From assembly GCA_963628035.1 (NCBI GenBank), contig CAVGED010000082.1:62001-126000 (forward strand): a stretch of 64,000 nt of DNA, written 5' to 3'. Made by a program: the position numbers and the translations under genes. The notes beneath the pieces are model-generated. The model saw only the letters and a program-made list of their open reading frames with translations, was not told where the DNA came from and searched no databases. Position 1 is the first letter of the stretch. Each line of letters starts with the position of its first letter. Source of the DNA: 14-2 sp963628035. GTDB taxonomy: Bacteria; Bacillota; Clostridia; Lachnospirales; Lachnospiraceae. Shown here piece by piece: positions 37,001 to 46,160 of this stretch.

Positions 37001-37212
37001 GGAAAGCCGACTGCAAAATACCAATGTCTGTTCTTATGGCGGAAGATATACATTCCAAGGATACCTCCCAGACTGCCGCCCAACAATGCTGCCAGAAACA
37101 GCGTCTTCTCCGGGATCCTCCACTGATGTCTTATGGCTCTGCGCTTGTCAATGCCCATCAGGGCAAATCCAACAAGATTGATCACTACCAGATATAAAAT
37201 AACCAGGTACAT
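36940..37212 (-). CDS. DUF1294 small membrane protein
   Basis: 90 residues from the ATG at 37212, which overlaps the upstream stop codon by one base (TAATG) and has GGGAGAGG upstream. It has two or three hydrophobic segments around the family motif GFALMGIDKRRA...RIPEKTLFLAALLGGSLGG. Function unknown in the family. The last coding bases are part of a tandem repeat. Confidence 0.85.
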   Translation of the reverse strand: MYLVILYLVVINLVGFALMGIDKRRAIRHQWRIPEKTLFLAALLGGSLGGILGMYIFRHKNRHWYFAVGFPVILVVQVILAVAVEYWFFR

Positions 37213-38060
37213 TATTCCTCTCCCAGCTTCATGGCAACAAAGATGCCAACCGCCAACGCCACGATACCGGTGAGTATCGACACAACGTTTATGGTTCCAA
37301 ACTCGCCCATCATCATGATAGCAACCGGGGAGGCCACGATCAGTCCGATAATAGCCCAGTATGCCAGCAGCCGCCACTTCTCAAATATGATCTCAATGAT
37401 CTTGGCGATCACAAAGATTCCTACAACCACGCCGATTCCAAAGGGAACCAGGATCCCGCAGTCAGCCAGAGCCCCCTTCACATCCAGTGCCAGAACATGA
37501 TCCACAAACTGATTGATGGTACTTATAACCGGCGTGTAATAACCCATGATCATCAGAACCATGGAACCGCTGACACCGGGGATAACCATGGTGGCAGAAG
37601 CGATCACGCCAACGCCAAACAGCTTGATGACATTCAGAAAGCTTACGGTAAGCTCCACATCGCCGCCGCTGCTTCCTTCCAGCGCTGCGCAGCCAACCAC
37701 CAGCGCAAAGAACAGTGCAAAGGCGATGGCATAGCCTACCTTAAAGCCAGCACCCTTCACCTTCTTACCGATGGCGGGCAGCCCGCCCAGGATCAAGCCG
37801 ATGAAAAGCAGATTTGTCTGAAGCGGAATCCGTGCAAACATAAGCTCAATGAGCCGTGCCACGCCCACGATGGCGATCACGATCCCGATCCCGATTGGGA
37901 TCAACACTTTCATGCTCTTCTTAAATTCTGAGAAAAGATGTGTCACCGCATGGATGATCTTGTCATAGATTCCCATGGATACCGCCATGGTTCCGCCGCT
38001 GACGCCGGGGATAATGTTGGCAATGCCGATCACCGCGCCCTTTAAAATACTCTTGATCAT
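37212..38060 (-). CDS. DUF368 polytopic membrane protein (PopT type)
   Basis: About 282 residues from the ATG at 38060 (GGAGAG upstream); the TTG at 38072 lies within the ribosome-binding region. It has many hydrophobic helices with the family motif NIIPGVSGGTMA repeated in inverted form as TMVIPGVSGSMVL. DUF368 proteins have been linked to recycling of undecaprenyl phosphate across the membrane. It is co-transcribed with the DUF1294 gene. Confidence 0.88.
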   Translation of the reverse strand: MIKSILKGAVIGIANIIPGVSGGTMAVSMGIYDKIIHAVTHLFSEFKKSMKVLIPIGIGIVIAIVGVARLIELMFARIPLQTNLLFIGLILGGLPAIGKKVKGAGFKVGYAIAFALFFALVVGCAALEGSSGGDVELTVSFLNVIKLFGVGVIASATMVIPGVSGSMVLMIMGYYTPVISTINQFVDHVLALDVKGALADCGILVPFGIGVVVGIFVIAKIIEIIFEKWRLLAYWAIIGLIVASPVAIMMMGEFGTINVVSILTGIVALAVGIFVAMKLGEE

Positions 38061-38120
38061 AATACTCTCCAATCTTCGTCTGCTATTTTATAGTGTACAG
38101 GCAGTATGTCCCTTCTGATT

Positions 38121-39188
38121 TCAGGTTGTCTCACGTGCAATGTAACGCCGCAGGAACTCCAGCAGCACATCCATCTCCTGGTCCGTGCCAATGCTGATCC
38201 TTAAGTAATTGTTGATCCTCGGCTTATTGAAATACCGGACATAGATCTTTTCCTTCTTAAGCTCCTCAAACAGCTTCTTTGCACAAAGCTTCGGATGCGT
38301 CGCAAAGATAAAATTACTCTTGGAATCCGCAAATACAAATCCCATTGCACGAAGCTCTGTCTTCACCCGCTCCCTGGTATGTACGATCTTGTCCACCGTC
38401 TCCTTGAAATATGTCTCGTCCTTCAAGGATTCCACGCCCAGACACAGTGCTGTCATATCCATCGTATAAGAGTTGAAGGAATACTTCACATCATTGAGAT
38501 ACCGGATCAGACCGGGCTGTCCAAAGGCACAGCCGATACGCATTCCCGCCAGACTCCTGGACTTGGAAAAGGTCTGAACCACCAGAAGATTATCATACTC
38601 CGGGATCAATGATACCGCAGAAGCCCCTCCAAAGTCAATATAAGCTTCATCGACGATCACCACAACATCACGATTCTTAGCAAGAATTTGGCACAGAGTG
38701 TCAAGCTCCTCCTCCACCCCGGTAGGGGCATTGGGGTTGGCGATCACGATTCCCCCATTTTCCTTATAGTAGTCCTCCTTCCGAATGCGGAATTCCTCAT
38801 CCAGAGGCTGGCACTGGTAAGGAATGCGGTACAGCTCTGCCCACACGTCATAAAAAGAATAGGTAATATCTGGAAACAGCACCGGCTTTTTGCTGTTAAA
38901 AAAGGTCAGAAAAGCCATGGACAGCACATCATCAGAACCCACACCCACAAATACCTGCTCCGGTGCAAGACCGTAACGCTCCGCCAGTGCATTCACCAGC
39001 ACAGAGGCCGAGGGATCCGGATACAGGCGCAGCTGATCCGCCGAAAGCTCCCGCAGCGCCCTGGCTACCCCAGGCGCCGGAGGATATGGATTCTCGTTGG
39101 TATTTAATTTGATCATCCCCGGCTGGTTCGGCTGTTCCCCCGGCACATAAGGGACGACTTTTCGCACATTTTCTTCCCAATTTGACAT
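38121..39188 (-). CDS. hisC: Histidinol-phosphate aminotransferase
   Basis: 355 residues, class II PLP aminotransferase of HisC length. Signatures: NTNENPYPP near 29, GSDDVLSMAF near 83, NPNAPTG near 152 and the PLP lysine in TFSKSRSLAGMRIG near 210. It catalyses the glutamate-dependent step of histidine synthesis, though HisC-like enzymes may also act on aromatic substrates. No other his gene is nearby. Confidence 0.9.
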   Translation of the reverse strand: MSNWEENVRKVVPYVPGEQPNQPGMIKLNTNENPYPPAPGVARALRELSADQLRLYPDPSASVLVNALAERYGLAPEQVFVGVGSDDVLSMAFLTFFNSKKPVLFPDITYSFYDVWAELYRIPYQCQPLDEEFRIRKEDYYKENGGIVIANPNAPTGVEEELDTLCQILAKNRDVVVIVDEAYIDFGGASAVSLIPEYDNLLVVQTFSKSRSLAGMRIGCAFGQPGLIRYLNDVKYSFNSYTMDMTALCLGVESLKDETYFKETVDKIVHTRERVKTELRAMGFVFADSKSNFIFATHPKLCAKKLFEELKKEKIYVRYFNKPRINNYLRISIGTDQEMDVLLEFLRRYIARETT

Positions 39189-39290
39189 TTCTTATTCCTC
39201 TTCGTTTATTTTTGCAAGTTTTCCTTCATAGTTCACTCATCACCTATATCAGGTGTGAATCATGCCCTTTCAAATGGCGTATCTAAGCTG

Positions 39291-40481
39291 CTACAGCAGC
39301 CCATATTCTGCCGCCAATTCCGCAAATGCCGACAGGGAGCGCTGAATCATCTCGTAAGGTACACAGTAAGCGATCCGCACATATCCGGGGCAGGCAAAGT
39401 TCGTGCCGTTCACCAGCATAATGTGATGCTGCTTCGCCACTTCTACAAAATGCTTCTCATCCGGCTCCGGTGACTTCACAAACAGATAGAAGGTTCCCTC
39501 CGGCTTCACGCAGGTAAAGCCAAGCTTCACGAGCTCGCCGTACAGAAGCTTCCGGTTCCTGTCGTAGAATTCCACATCTGTCTTCTCATCCAGACAGCGA
39601 GCCACCGCCTTCTGCATCAGAGACGGCGCATTGACAAAGCCAAGGACACGGTTTGCAATGGCGGTTCCCGCGCATACCGTTTCAAAATCCTCCATCTCAT
39701 CCGAAATCACGATATAGCCGATACGTTCTCCTGGAATGGAGAGAGATTTGCTGAAGGAATAGGTGATAAAGGTATTCCGGTAATATTTTGTCAGAAACGG
39801 CGCCGTCTTCCCGTCGTAAACGATCTCCCGGTAAGGTTCATCGGAGATCATGTATATCGCATGGCCGTACTCCTGCTGCTTTCTATCCAGCAGCGCCGCA
39901 ATCTGCCGGATGGTATCCTCTGAATAGAGTACCCCGCTGGGATTTACCGGGTTGTTGATGATGATCGCCTTGGTCTTTGCAGTCAGCTTGCGCTCCATAT
40001 CTGCAAGATCCGGTAAAAAGGTCTCGTAATCCGGCTTCACCTCCACCAGCACTCCACCCCAGTTGCCGCAGTAGTTGCGATATTCCGTAAAATAAGGGGC
40101 AAACACCATCAGTTCATCTCCCGGATCCATCACAGCCCGCAGAATCACGTTAATGGCACCTGCAGCTCCCACCGTCATGATGACATTCTTCGCACCAAAG
40201 TCAGTACCAAATCGCCGATTCAGATTCTCTGCCACGGCTGCCCGCACATCGGGATATCCTGAATTATCCATATATCCGTGGAGATTCAGCGAATTCTCCT
40301 CGTGGATCACATCCAGCATCGCCTCGGTAAAGGCTTCCGGCACCGGAGTGCAGGGATTTCCCAGACTGAAATCATAGACATTCTCTGCTCCGATCTTCTC
40401 TGCCAGCAGCTTTCCCTCCGTAAACATGGCACGGATGGCTGAGCTGTTTTTCATGTCCTCTAAGATTTTTTTTGAAATCAT
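39291..40481 (-). CDS. Class I/II pyridoxal-phosphate aminotransferase
   Basis: 396 residues. NNPVNPSG near 175, a DEPYREIVYDG segment near 213 and the PLP lysine in SFSKSLSIPGERIG near 235 mark an aspartate/aromatic-type aminotransferase. It begins behind AGAGGG and is followed after 102 bp by hisC. The exact substrate is unknown. Confidence 0.9.
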   Translation of the reverse strand: MISKKILEDMKNSSAIRAMFTEGKLLAEKIGAENVYDFSLGNPCTPVPEAFTEAMLDVIHEENSLNLHGYMDNSGYPDVRAAVAENLNRRFGTDFGAKNVIMTVGAAGAINVILRAVMDPGDELMVFAPYFTEYRNYCGNWGGVLVEVKPDYETFLPDLADMERKLTAKTKAIIINNPVNPSGVLYSEDTIRQIAALLDRKQQEYGHAIYMISDEPYREIVYDGKTAPFLTKYYRNTFITYSFSKSLSIPGERIGYIVISDEMEDFETVCAGTAIANRVLGFVNAPSLMQKAVARCLDEKTDVEFYDRNRKLLYGELVKLGFTCVKPEGTFYLFVKSPEPDEKHFVEVAKQHHIMLVNGTNFACPGYVRIAYCVPYEMIQRSLSAFAELAAEYGLL

Positions 40482-40507
40482 GATGTTCCCTCTTTTCCTT
40501 GTAGCTT

Positions 40508-40567
40508 TATTTTCTGTAGTTTTTTCTATAGTTTTTTCTGTAGTTCATTCTGTGGTTTATTCTATGG
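40508..40567. repeat. Five 12-bp tandem repeats
   Basis: Units at 40508, 40520, 40532, 40544 and 40556 follow the consensus TTTWTTCTRTRG. They lie between the stop codon of the L,D-transpeptidase gene and the start of the aminotransferase gene. Not a CRISPR (no spacers). Confidence 0.85.
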
Positions 40568-40568
40568 T

Positions 40569-42257
40569 TTACAATCCGGCCGACTTCTTTTCCGGGTTCT
40601 GCTTGTCGCTTTCCGGCGGGGCTGTGGCCTGCTGCTTCTCCTGCTCAACTACCAGACTGGCGTATGTTGCCTCTGCACTGGTAAGTGCGTCATAATTCTT
40701 CACATAGCCCTTGCCCATCTCATTCAGGTTGTCGTAGGCTGTCCTGGCAGCCTTTATCGCTTCGCTGCTGTCAAGGGTCACGTTTCCGATGGCTTTGATG
40801 AGCTTTGTCACCTCAGCCGCCGCATCCTGTGCCAGACCCTTGGCACTCTCTGTGCCGGGCAGTTCATAGACAAACACGGCATCACCTGTCTTGAGATAGC
40901 TGAAGAGCTTCTTTGCCGCACTGTAGGGCATATTGATGCAGCCATGAGAACCGTTGGTCTTGTAATTATTTCCGCCAAAATCCCTGCGCCAGGTAGCGTC
41001 ATGGAAGCCAACGCCGCCGTTGAAGGGCATCCAGAAGGTTACCGGCGTCGCATAATCCGCTCCCCGAAGAACCTTATCCTTCTGGGTATAGGTGACAGAA
41101 TATGCGCCTGTGGGCGTAACACGGTTCTTTGCCACATCACCGGAGACAAAGTCCGTCTCCAGGATCAGCTCCCCATCCTTATAGAAAAACATATGCTGGG
41201 CTGTCAGATTGACCTCCGCATAGGTATTGCCGTAATCCTTCTCGCCATGGCTCTTCGCCGTCTGCTGATAGACCGGTTCTCTGGTTACCTGCTTTCCCTC
41301 CCGGATATCCGCCGCCAACTGTTCCAGTTCCCCATCCGGATCCACATACCAGCCATATTCGTTGCGCTTTAATGTCACTGCTGATCCGTAAGAGGTCTGA
41401 AAGCTTCTGGTCTTATAAGCGGTATTAAAGCTTTCTCCAAGCTTCTTCACGAATTCGGATGCCTTGCTCTCATCGATTGCCACCGTATGCTCCTCAGTAA
41501 CACCGAGCCATTCGCCGATCGTCTCCCCGCTCAGCACCACCCTGGTGCTGCCTGCCTCGTAGGTGATTCCGGCCGACGCATAGGAATTCATCTCCTTCTG
41601 CAATGCCAGAAGCTCCTCACTGTCCGCCCGGAACCTTGGGTTCACATAACATCCGCTGTCCTCGAGCGACAGACTTTCCTGAAGATTCACCACCGCTGTG
41701 TGCAATGCCGCCCGAAAGGCCACCTCATCCAGCAGATTTCCTTCGTCCTCCGGCACGATTTCAAAGCCAACGCCCTTCTTATATTCTGCTATGTACGCAT
41801 CCTTCGGCTCCCGGCTGCTCTCTGCCTTCAGGCACACAAGACCCGCTACCGCCTCTTCAAACCTGGTCTCATCATAATTCACCATGGCCTCAATTTCAAT
41901 ACGTGTGCTCTTAAATATCGAAATGATCCATCCAAAGCCGCTGCGCTTCTTCAGTTCACGGGTAAGGCTTCCGTCAAACTTCGGCTCCAGCCCGATATCG
42001 GCGCTTTTTAGGATCTCCGTCCCGCCGCCCCGCTCTTCCAGCCGAAGCTGATATCCATCGATCTCTTCGGCGATAAGCTTCTCCACCTTTTCCACACTCC
42101 TGCAGGAGGCCTTCACACCGTTGACCGTGGTTCGGAACCAGAAATGATTGTTGAAAAATAAACTCAGACCCAGATATACAATGACAAGAAATGCCACGAT
42201 AAGTCCGGCGATCCCAAGTATCGCTTTCTTCTTTCCAAATCTCTCTACAAGCTTCAT
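40569..42257 (-). CDS. L,D-transpeptidase with peptidoglycan-binding domains
   Basis: 562 residues. N-terminal membrane anchor (about 13-35), tandem VanW-type/PG-binding-4 domains (about 45-330), and a YkuD catalytic domain (about 340-460) with the active-site motif HGCINMP near 437. The C-terminal extension (about 485-560) starts with a TVTLDS-like helical surface domain and ends in a charged PES/KQNPEKK tail. It should form 3-3 cross-links in the cell wall. It has its own promoter (42294-42323). Confidence 0.93.
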   Translation of the reverse strand: MKLVERFGKKKAILGIAGLIVAFLVIVYLGLSLFFNNHFWFRTTVNGVKASCRSVEKVEKLIAEEIDGYQLRLEERGGGTEILKSADIGLEPKFDGSLTRELKKRSGFGWIISIFKSTRIEIEAMVNYDETRFEEAVAGLVCLKAESSREPKDAYIAEYKKGVGFEIVPEDEGNLLDEVAFRAALHTAVVNLQESLSLEDSGCYVNPRFRADSEELLALQKEMNSYASAGITYEAGSTRVVLSGETIGEWLGVTEEHTVAIDESKASEFVKKLGESFNTAYKTRSFQTSYGSAVTLKRNEYGWYVDPDGELEQLAADIREGKQVTREPVYQQTAKSHGEKDYGNTYAEVNLTAQHMFFYKDGELILETDFVSGDVAKNRVTPTGAYSVTYTQKDKVLRGADYATPVTFWMPFNGGVGFHDATWRRDFGGNNYKTNGSHGCINMPYSAAKKLFSYLKTGDAVFVYELPGTESAKGLAQDAAAEVTKLIKAIGNVTLDSSEAIKAARTAYDNLNEMGKGYVKNYDALTSAEATYASLVVEQEKQQATAPPESDKQNPEKKSAGL

Positions 42258-42293
42258 ATGTAAGATTCCTTCCTCAAAATTCAGGCTACCATA

Positions 42294-42323
42294 AATTTAC
42301 CACCCTCACGGTGATGTTGTCAA
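42294..42323 (-). promoter_or_regulatory. Promoter of the L,D-transpeptidase gene
   Basis: Minus strand -35 TTGACA (42318-42323), 18-bp spacer, -10 TAAATT (42294-42299), about 37 bp before the start codon. Confidence 0.65.
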
Positions 42324-42397
42324 CATATTGGGGGAATATTAATAAATAATAATAATTATGTAAAATAATCGTCTTATATGACTGGAAGTTTCTTTAG

Positions 42398-42430
42398 AAA
42401 AAAAAATAAACCGACCTATCGTCGATTTAT
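42398..42430 (-). terminator. Terminator of tRNA-Pro
   Basis: Minus strand stem ATAAATCGAC / GTCGGTTTAT (42421-42430 and 42406-42415; one G-T pair), 5-base loop, then a run of T (42398-42406). It lies 15 bp after the tRNA. Confidence 0.85.
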
Positions 42431-42445
42431 CTCTCAGAATATCAA

Positions 42446-42520
<75 letters not shown>

Positions 42521-42691
42521 CATGAATGATATTTTAGCACACCCCACGACAGAATGCAACAGTTTTTTTATTTTTCTCAAAAACCTTTGCGAAATGCCTT
42601 TATTTTGTGAATTTCTGACAATTTTGACCTGTCTTTTCTGTAGAAAATGCTGTATGGCATTTGCGGTGAGTTTGACTGAAAAATCGCAATG

Positions 42692-42716
42692 TTGCCCTTG
42701 TCAGTCTGTGTTATCA
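42692..42716. repeat. 25-bp direct repeat, copy 1
   Basis: Identical over 25 bp to 43227-43251. It begins TTGCCCTTGTCAG and ends GTTATCA. The two copies flank the small gene at 42815. Confidence 0.92.
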
Positions 42717-42726
42717 AAGTAACCTC

Positions 42727-42753
42727 ACACATTTTCCACCTCTCCATACTATA
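42727..42753 (+). promoter_or_regulatory. Possible late-sporulation (sigma-K/E type) promoter
   Basis: CATACTATA (42745-42753) fits the CATANNNTA form of sigma-K -10 boxes, with an AC at 42727-42728, 16 bp upstream. No sigma-A pair could be placed. A hairpin (42756-42779) follows in the leader. Prediction only. Confidence 0.35.
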
Positions 42754-42814
42754 TCTTGAGAAGCAAAACTGCCTCTCAATAGTCAGATAAAAATGGAGAA
42801 AGGAAGAAAAGATA

Positions 42815-43117
42815 ATGAGTATGCCCAAGATTGAATGCGTCAAAATTGATAAGTGTTGTGCCGCTGCCTCCCTGCTGCAGTCCATCGCCCTGGAGGAAAC
42901 AGCTATCTCGCACATTCTCAATGCGGAAGGTGAGAAGCTGCAGAAAGCTATCTCTCTGCGGGAGTGTTCCCATCATGACCTGCTGGAAGTGAATAAATCT
43001 GTAGCAGATATGGTGGATAAGATCACTGCACTTGAGCTGGTACTGAAGGCCAAGCTGGATCTGGTAGTTCCCATTTTGGAGGAATGCGAAAAGTCACCGA
43101 AACCTATGTACGAATAG
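42815..43117 (+). CDS. Small protein of a spore-surface-associated type
   Basis: 100 residues. The segment SIALEETAISHILNAEGEKLQ (about 22-43) with a following LLEVNKSVADMV helix resembles the small all-helical proteins found with spore-coat or exosporium genes in Bacillus and Clostridium, usually as the conserved part of collagen-like proteins. It has no signal peptide. A GAAAGGAAG stretch lies upstream of the ATG. The gene stands alone between two copies of a 25-bp repeat and may have a sporulation promoter. The functional link to spores is by resemblance only. Confidence 0.65.
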   Translation: MSMPKIECVKIDKCCAAASLLQSIALEETAISHILNAEGEKLQKAISLRECSHHDLLEVNKSVADMVDKITALELVLKAKLDLVVPILEECEKSPKPMYE

Positions 43118-43178
43118 TTTTCCCATCCTGACAGCGTGTAAGACCTTTTCTATATTACCCGTTGCTCTGCAATGCACG

Positions 43179-43209
43179 CGGAATCCGTCACTGAATGTTA
43201 CGGATTCCG
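43179..43209 (+). terminator. Hairpin after the small gene
   Basis: A perfect 10-bp stem CGGAATCCGT / ACGGATTCCG with an 11-base loop, 62 bp after the stop codon. The nearest T run (43224-43228) is 15 bp further, so terminator function is possible but not typical. Confidence 0.5.
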
Positions 43210-43226
43210 TATGCTCATTACAATTT

Positions 43227-43251
43227 TTGCCCTTGTCAGTCTGTGTTATCA
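43227..43251. repeat. 25-bp direct repeat, copy 2
   Basis: Exact match to 42692-42716, on the other side of the small gene. It is followed by an imperfect hairpin (GCCGCCACTA...TAGTGACGGC, 43273-43298). Confidence 0.92.
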
Positions 43252-43406
43252 GATTTTCAAGGAAAGAAAATAGCCGCCACTACTGCAATAGTGACGGCAG
43301 CCCGTTAGGGTTGTAACTTTGCTATTCGAGGGTAGGCCGCTTCTCTGGTTTTCCCTTTTCTACGTTCAATATAGCACATCTGGGAGAATTCGTCAACTCA
43401 AACTTT

Positions 43407-43446
43407 CAGTCCAGAATCCTAAACTTTTCCAGTCCAAAATCCTAAA
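43407..43446. repeat. 17-bp direct repeat pair upstream of the PAP2 gene
   Basis: CAGTCCAGAATCCTAAA (43407-43423) and a copy with one change (43430-43446), 23 bp apart. They end about 27 bp before the -35 box of the PAP2 promoter, a position suiting an activator. Confidence 0.7.
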
Positions 43447-43472
43447 GAATTTCTTAATTGTCAAAATTCCCG

Positions 43473-43501
43473 TTGTTACGATTTTTAGGATGTGTTATAA
43501 T
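43473..43501 (+). promoter_or_regulatory. Promoter of the PAP2 gene
   Basis: -35 TTGTTA (43473-43478), 17-bp spacer, -10 TATAAT (43496-43501). A 9-bp hairpin (GGTCAGTTG / CAACTGGCC, 43505-43527) begins at the expected transcript start. Confidence 0.8.
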
Positions 43502-43585
43502 CAAGGTCAGTTGCAGAACAACTGGCCGCTACCCAAACGTAGTGTTTTAACAATTCCTAAGCAAAAGGATGTGAGTATAACATTT

Positions 43586-44248
43586 ATGAAAGAATTTTTC
43601 AAGAAATATAAACATGCCTGGATCCTGTCGTATCTGATCCTGTATATGGCCTGGTTCGCCTGGCTGGAGCAGACCGTAACCACCAACTTCCATGTGGTGC
43701 ATATGGCTGTGGATGATTATATCCCGTTTATTGAGATCTTTATCATTCCGTACCTGCTGTGGTTCGGATATGTGGCAGTTGCGGTGGTCTATTTCTTTTT
43801 CACAAATGTGCCAGACTACTATAAGCTATGCCGCTTCCTGTTTGTGGGGATGACTGTGTTCCTGGTGGTTTCCACCATCTACCCAAACGGTCATTATCTG
43901 CGGCCAAGCGTATTTAAGAATGACAATATCTTCACCTACCTGGTGCAATGCCTGTATGCCACGGATACTTCCACGAACCTGTTTCCGAGTATCCATGTGT
44001 ACAACTCCATCGGCGTTCACCTGGCGATCTCCCGCAGCGAGAAGCTCCGCCAGTACAAATGGGTGCAGATCGGCTCCGGCGTGCTGATGACCAGCATCAT
44101 TCTGTCCACCATGTTTTTGAAGCAGCATTCCGTATTTGATGTCGTCACTGCCTTTGCAATGGCCACCGTCATGTACTCCTTCGTATACGGCAAGGCCTCC
44201 CAGCCCAGCCGCAGGAAGGTATTTCGCGGAGAACTGCAGAAAATATAA
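43586..44248 (+). CDS. PAP2-family membrane phosphatase
   Basis: About 220 residues from the ATG at 43586. The longer reading from 43319 would include promoter DNA. About five membrane helices. The phosphatase motifs are LRPS near 111, FPSIHVYNSIG near 135 and KQHSVFDVV near 183, matching the KXRP / PSGH / SR(H) pattern in a diverged form, closer to inositol-phosphorylceramide-synthase-like PAP2 members. Probably a lipid phosphate phosphatase. It ends at a shared terminator. Confidence 0.88.
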   Translation: MKEFFKKYKHAWILSYLILYMAWFAWLEQTVTTNFHVVHMAVDDYIPFIEIFIIPYLLWFGYVAVAVVYFFFTNVPDYYKLCRFLFVGMTVFLVVSTIYPNGHYLRPSVFKNDNIFTYLVQCLYATDTSTNLFPSIHVYNSIGVHLAISRSEKLRQYKWVQIGSGVLMTSIILSTMFLKQHSVFDVVTAFAMATVMYSFVYGKASQPSRRKVFRGELQKI

Positions 44249-44279
44249 AGAAGATATAAGTTTGGAACATATACTGACA

Positions 44280-44317
44280 AAAGGGTTGTTATACCGTCAT
44301 TGGTACAACAACCCTTT
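44280..44317. terminator. Bidirectional terminator between the PAP2 gene and aspS
   Basis: A 16-bp stem with one mismatch and a 6-base loop (AAAGGGTTGTTATACC / GGTACAACAACCCTTT). TTT or TTTT follows in either direction. The genes on both sides converge on it. Confidence 0.85.
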
Positions 44318-44369
44318 CTATTATGTTAGCTCTCTTGCGCTCATTGTAGCACGATTTACGTCGCTGCCC

Positions 44370-46160
44370 TTACTCTTCCGTCTTCCGAATCGCAAGTCCC
44401 AGTTCTTCCAGCTGTTTCTCGCTGACCACATTCGGTGCGTCTGTCAGCAGACAGGAAGCATCCTTCACCTTGGGGAAGGCAATAACGTCACGGATGGAAT
44501 CTGCCTGCACCAGCAGCATCATCAGTCGATCCAGACCGTAAGCCAGCCCGGCGTGAGGCGGAACTCCGTACTTGAAGGCATTCAGCAGGAAGCCAAACTG
44601 TTCATAGGCGCGTTCCTTGGAGAAGCCCAGCACCTCAAGCATCTTCTCCTGAATATCATCCTGGTGGATACGAACGGAACCACCGCCGATCTCCACGCCG
44701 TTTAAGACGATATCGTAAGCCTTGGCACGCACTGCTCCGGGATCGGAATCGATCTTATCCCAATCCTCCTCCATAGGCATGGTGAAGGGGTGATGCATAG
44801 CCATGAAGCGGTTTTCCTCGTCCGACCACTCCAGAAGCGGGAACTCCGTCACCCATAAGAAATTGTATTGTTTTTCATCAAAAAGACCAAGCTCCGAAGC
44901 CAGTTCCAAACGCAGTGCTCCCAGCACGCCCCAGACAATCTTATTCTTGTCTGCCGCGAACAACAGGAGATCACCGGGTTCTCCGCCCATGGCGGATACC
45001 AGTGCGGTCAACTGCTCCTCGGTCATGAATTTGGCGAAGGAGGACTTATAAGTGCCGTCTTCAGCGATGGAGAGATAGGCCAGTCCCTTAGCTCCATAGC
45101 CCTTGGCGAATTCCACCAGCTTATCAATCTTCTTTCTGGGCATGGCTCCCTGTCCCTTGACATTGATACCACGGACAGAACCGCCGGCTTCCAGCGCTCC
45201 TGTGAAGACACCGAAGCCACAACCCTTCACGGTCTCTGACACATCCGTAAGCTCCATGCCGAAGCGGGTATCCGGCTTGTCGGAGCCGAAACGATCCATG
45301 GCCTCCTGCCATGTCATTCTTGGGATCGGCAGGGGAACCTCCACGCCAATGGCCTCCCGGAATACATACTGAAGAAGGCGTTCGTTGACCTCGATGACAT
45401 CATCCACATCCACGAAGGACAGCTCCATATCCACCTGGGTGAATTCCGGCTGACGATGCGCACGCAGATCTTCATCCCGGAAGCATCTGGCGATCTGGAA
45501 ATATCGGTCATAGCCGGAGCACATCAGAAGCTGCTTGAAGAGCTGCGGCGACTGTGGCAACGCATAGAAGCTGCCGGGATGTACACGACTGGGCACCAGA
45601 TAATCCCTGGCTCCCTCCGGTGTGGACTTGGTAAGAATCGGCGTCTCGATCTCCAGGAAGCCTTCCTTATCCATAAATTCACGAATCAGCATAGTCACCC
45701 GGCTGCGCAGCATAAGATTATGCACAAGATCGGGTCTCCGCAGATCCAGATAGCGGTAGCGCAGACGGATCTCGTCCTTGGTCTGGCTGTTCTCCTCGAT
45801 GGGGAAAGGCGGTGTCTCAGACTCCGACAGGATACGCACAGTGTCCGCGATCACCTCGATATCACCGGTCTTTAAGTTCTCGTTAACGGCTGCCGAACGC
45901 CGCTCCACGGTTCCCGTCACTGCAATCACATATTCGCTTCGAAGCGTCTCTGCCTTGGCAAAGCCCTCTGCACCCACCTTGGGCTCGTCAAATACGATCT
46001 GTAAGAGGCCTGATCGGTCTCTTAAGTCGATAAATATCAAGCTTCCCAGATTTCTTCTTTTCTGAACCCAGCCCATAACGGTGACTTTCTCCCCGATATT
46101 CGCGCCGGATACCTCCGTGCACCGATGTGTCCGGTGCAATCCTTTCATGGATTCTGCCAT
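44370..46160 (-). CDS. aspS: Aspartyl-tRNA synthetase
   Basis: 596 residues, bacterial-type class II synthetase: N-terminal OB-fold (about 10-115), catalytic core with RDEDLRAHRQPEFTQVD near 225, a GAD insertion (about 300-410) and motif 3 GLAYGLDRLMMLL near 535. GGGAGG precedes the start. Last gene of the relA-hisS-aspS operon. Confidence 0.98.
   Translation of the reverse strand: MAESMKGLHRTHRCTEVSGANIGEKVTVMGWVQKRRNLGSLIFIDLRDRSGLLQIVFDEPKVGAEGFAKAETLRSEYVIAVTGTVERRSAAVNENLKTGDIEVIADTVRILSESETPPFPIEENSQTKDEIRLRYRYLDLRRPDLVHNLMLRSRVTMLIREFMDKEGFLEIETPILTKSTPEGARDYLVPSRVHPGSFYALPQSPQLFKQLLMCSGYDRYFQIARCFRDEDLRAHRQPEFTQVDMELSFVDVDDVIEVNERLLQYVFREAIGVEVPLPIPRMTWQEAMDRFGSDKPDTRFGMELTDVSETVKGCGFGVFTGALEAGGSVRGINVKGQGAMPRKKIDKLVEFAKGYGAKGLAYLSIAEDGTYKSSFAKFMTEEQLTALVSAMGGEPGDLLLFAADKNKIVWGVLGALRLELASELGLFDEKQYNFLWVTEFPLLEWSDEENRFMAMHHPFTMPMEEDWDKIDSDPGAVRAKAYDIVLNGVEIGGGSVRIHQDDIQEKMLEVLGFSKERAYEQFGFLLNAFKYGVPPHAGLAYGLDRLMMLLVQADSIRDVIAFPKVKDASCLLTDAPNVVSEKQLEELGLAIRKTEE

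Noticed and set aside
39235..39260. Weak inverted repeat between hisC and the aminotransferase gene
   Set aside because: Stem of only about five base pairs and no T run; not a convincing terminator.
42577..42921. Minus-strand frame of 114 codons
   Set aside because: Runs through promoter elements and antisense to the small gene; no recognisable motifs.
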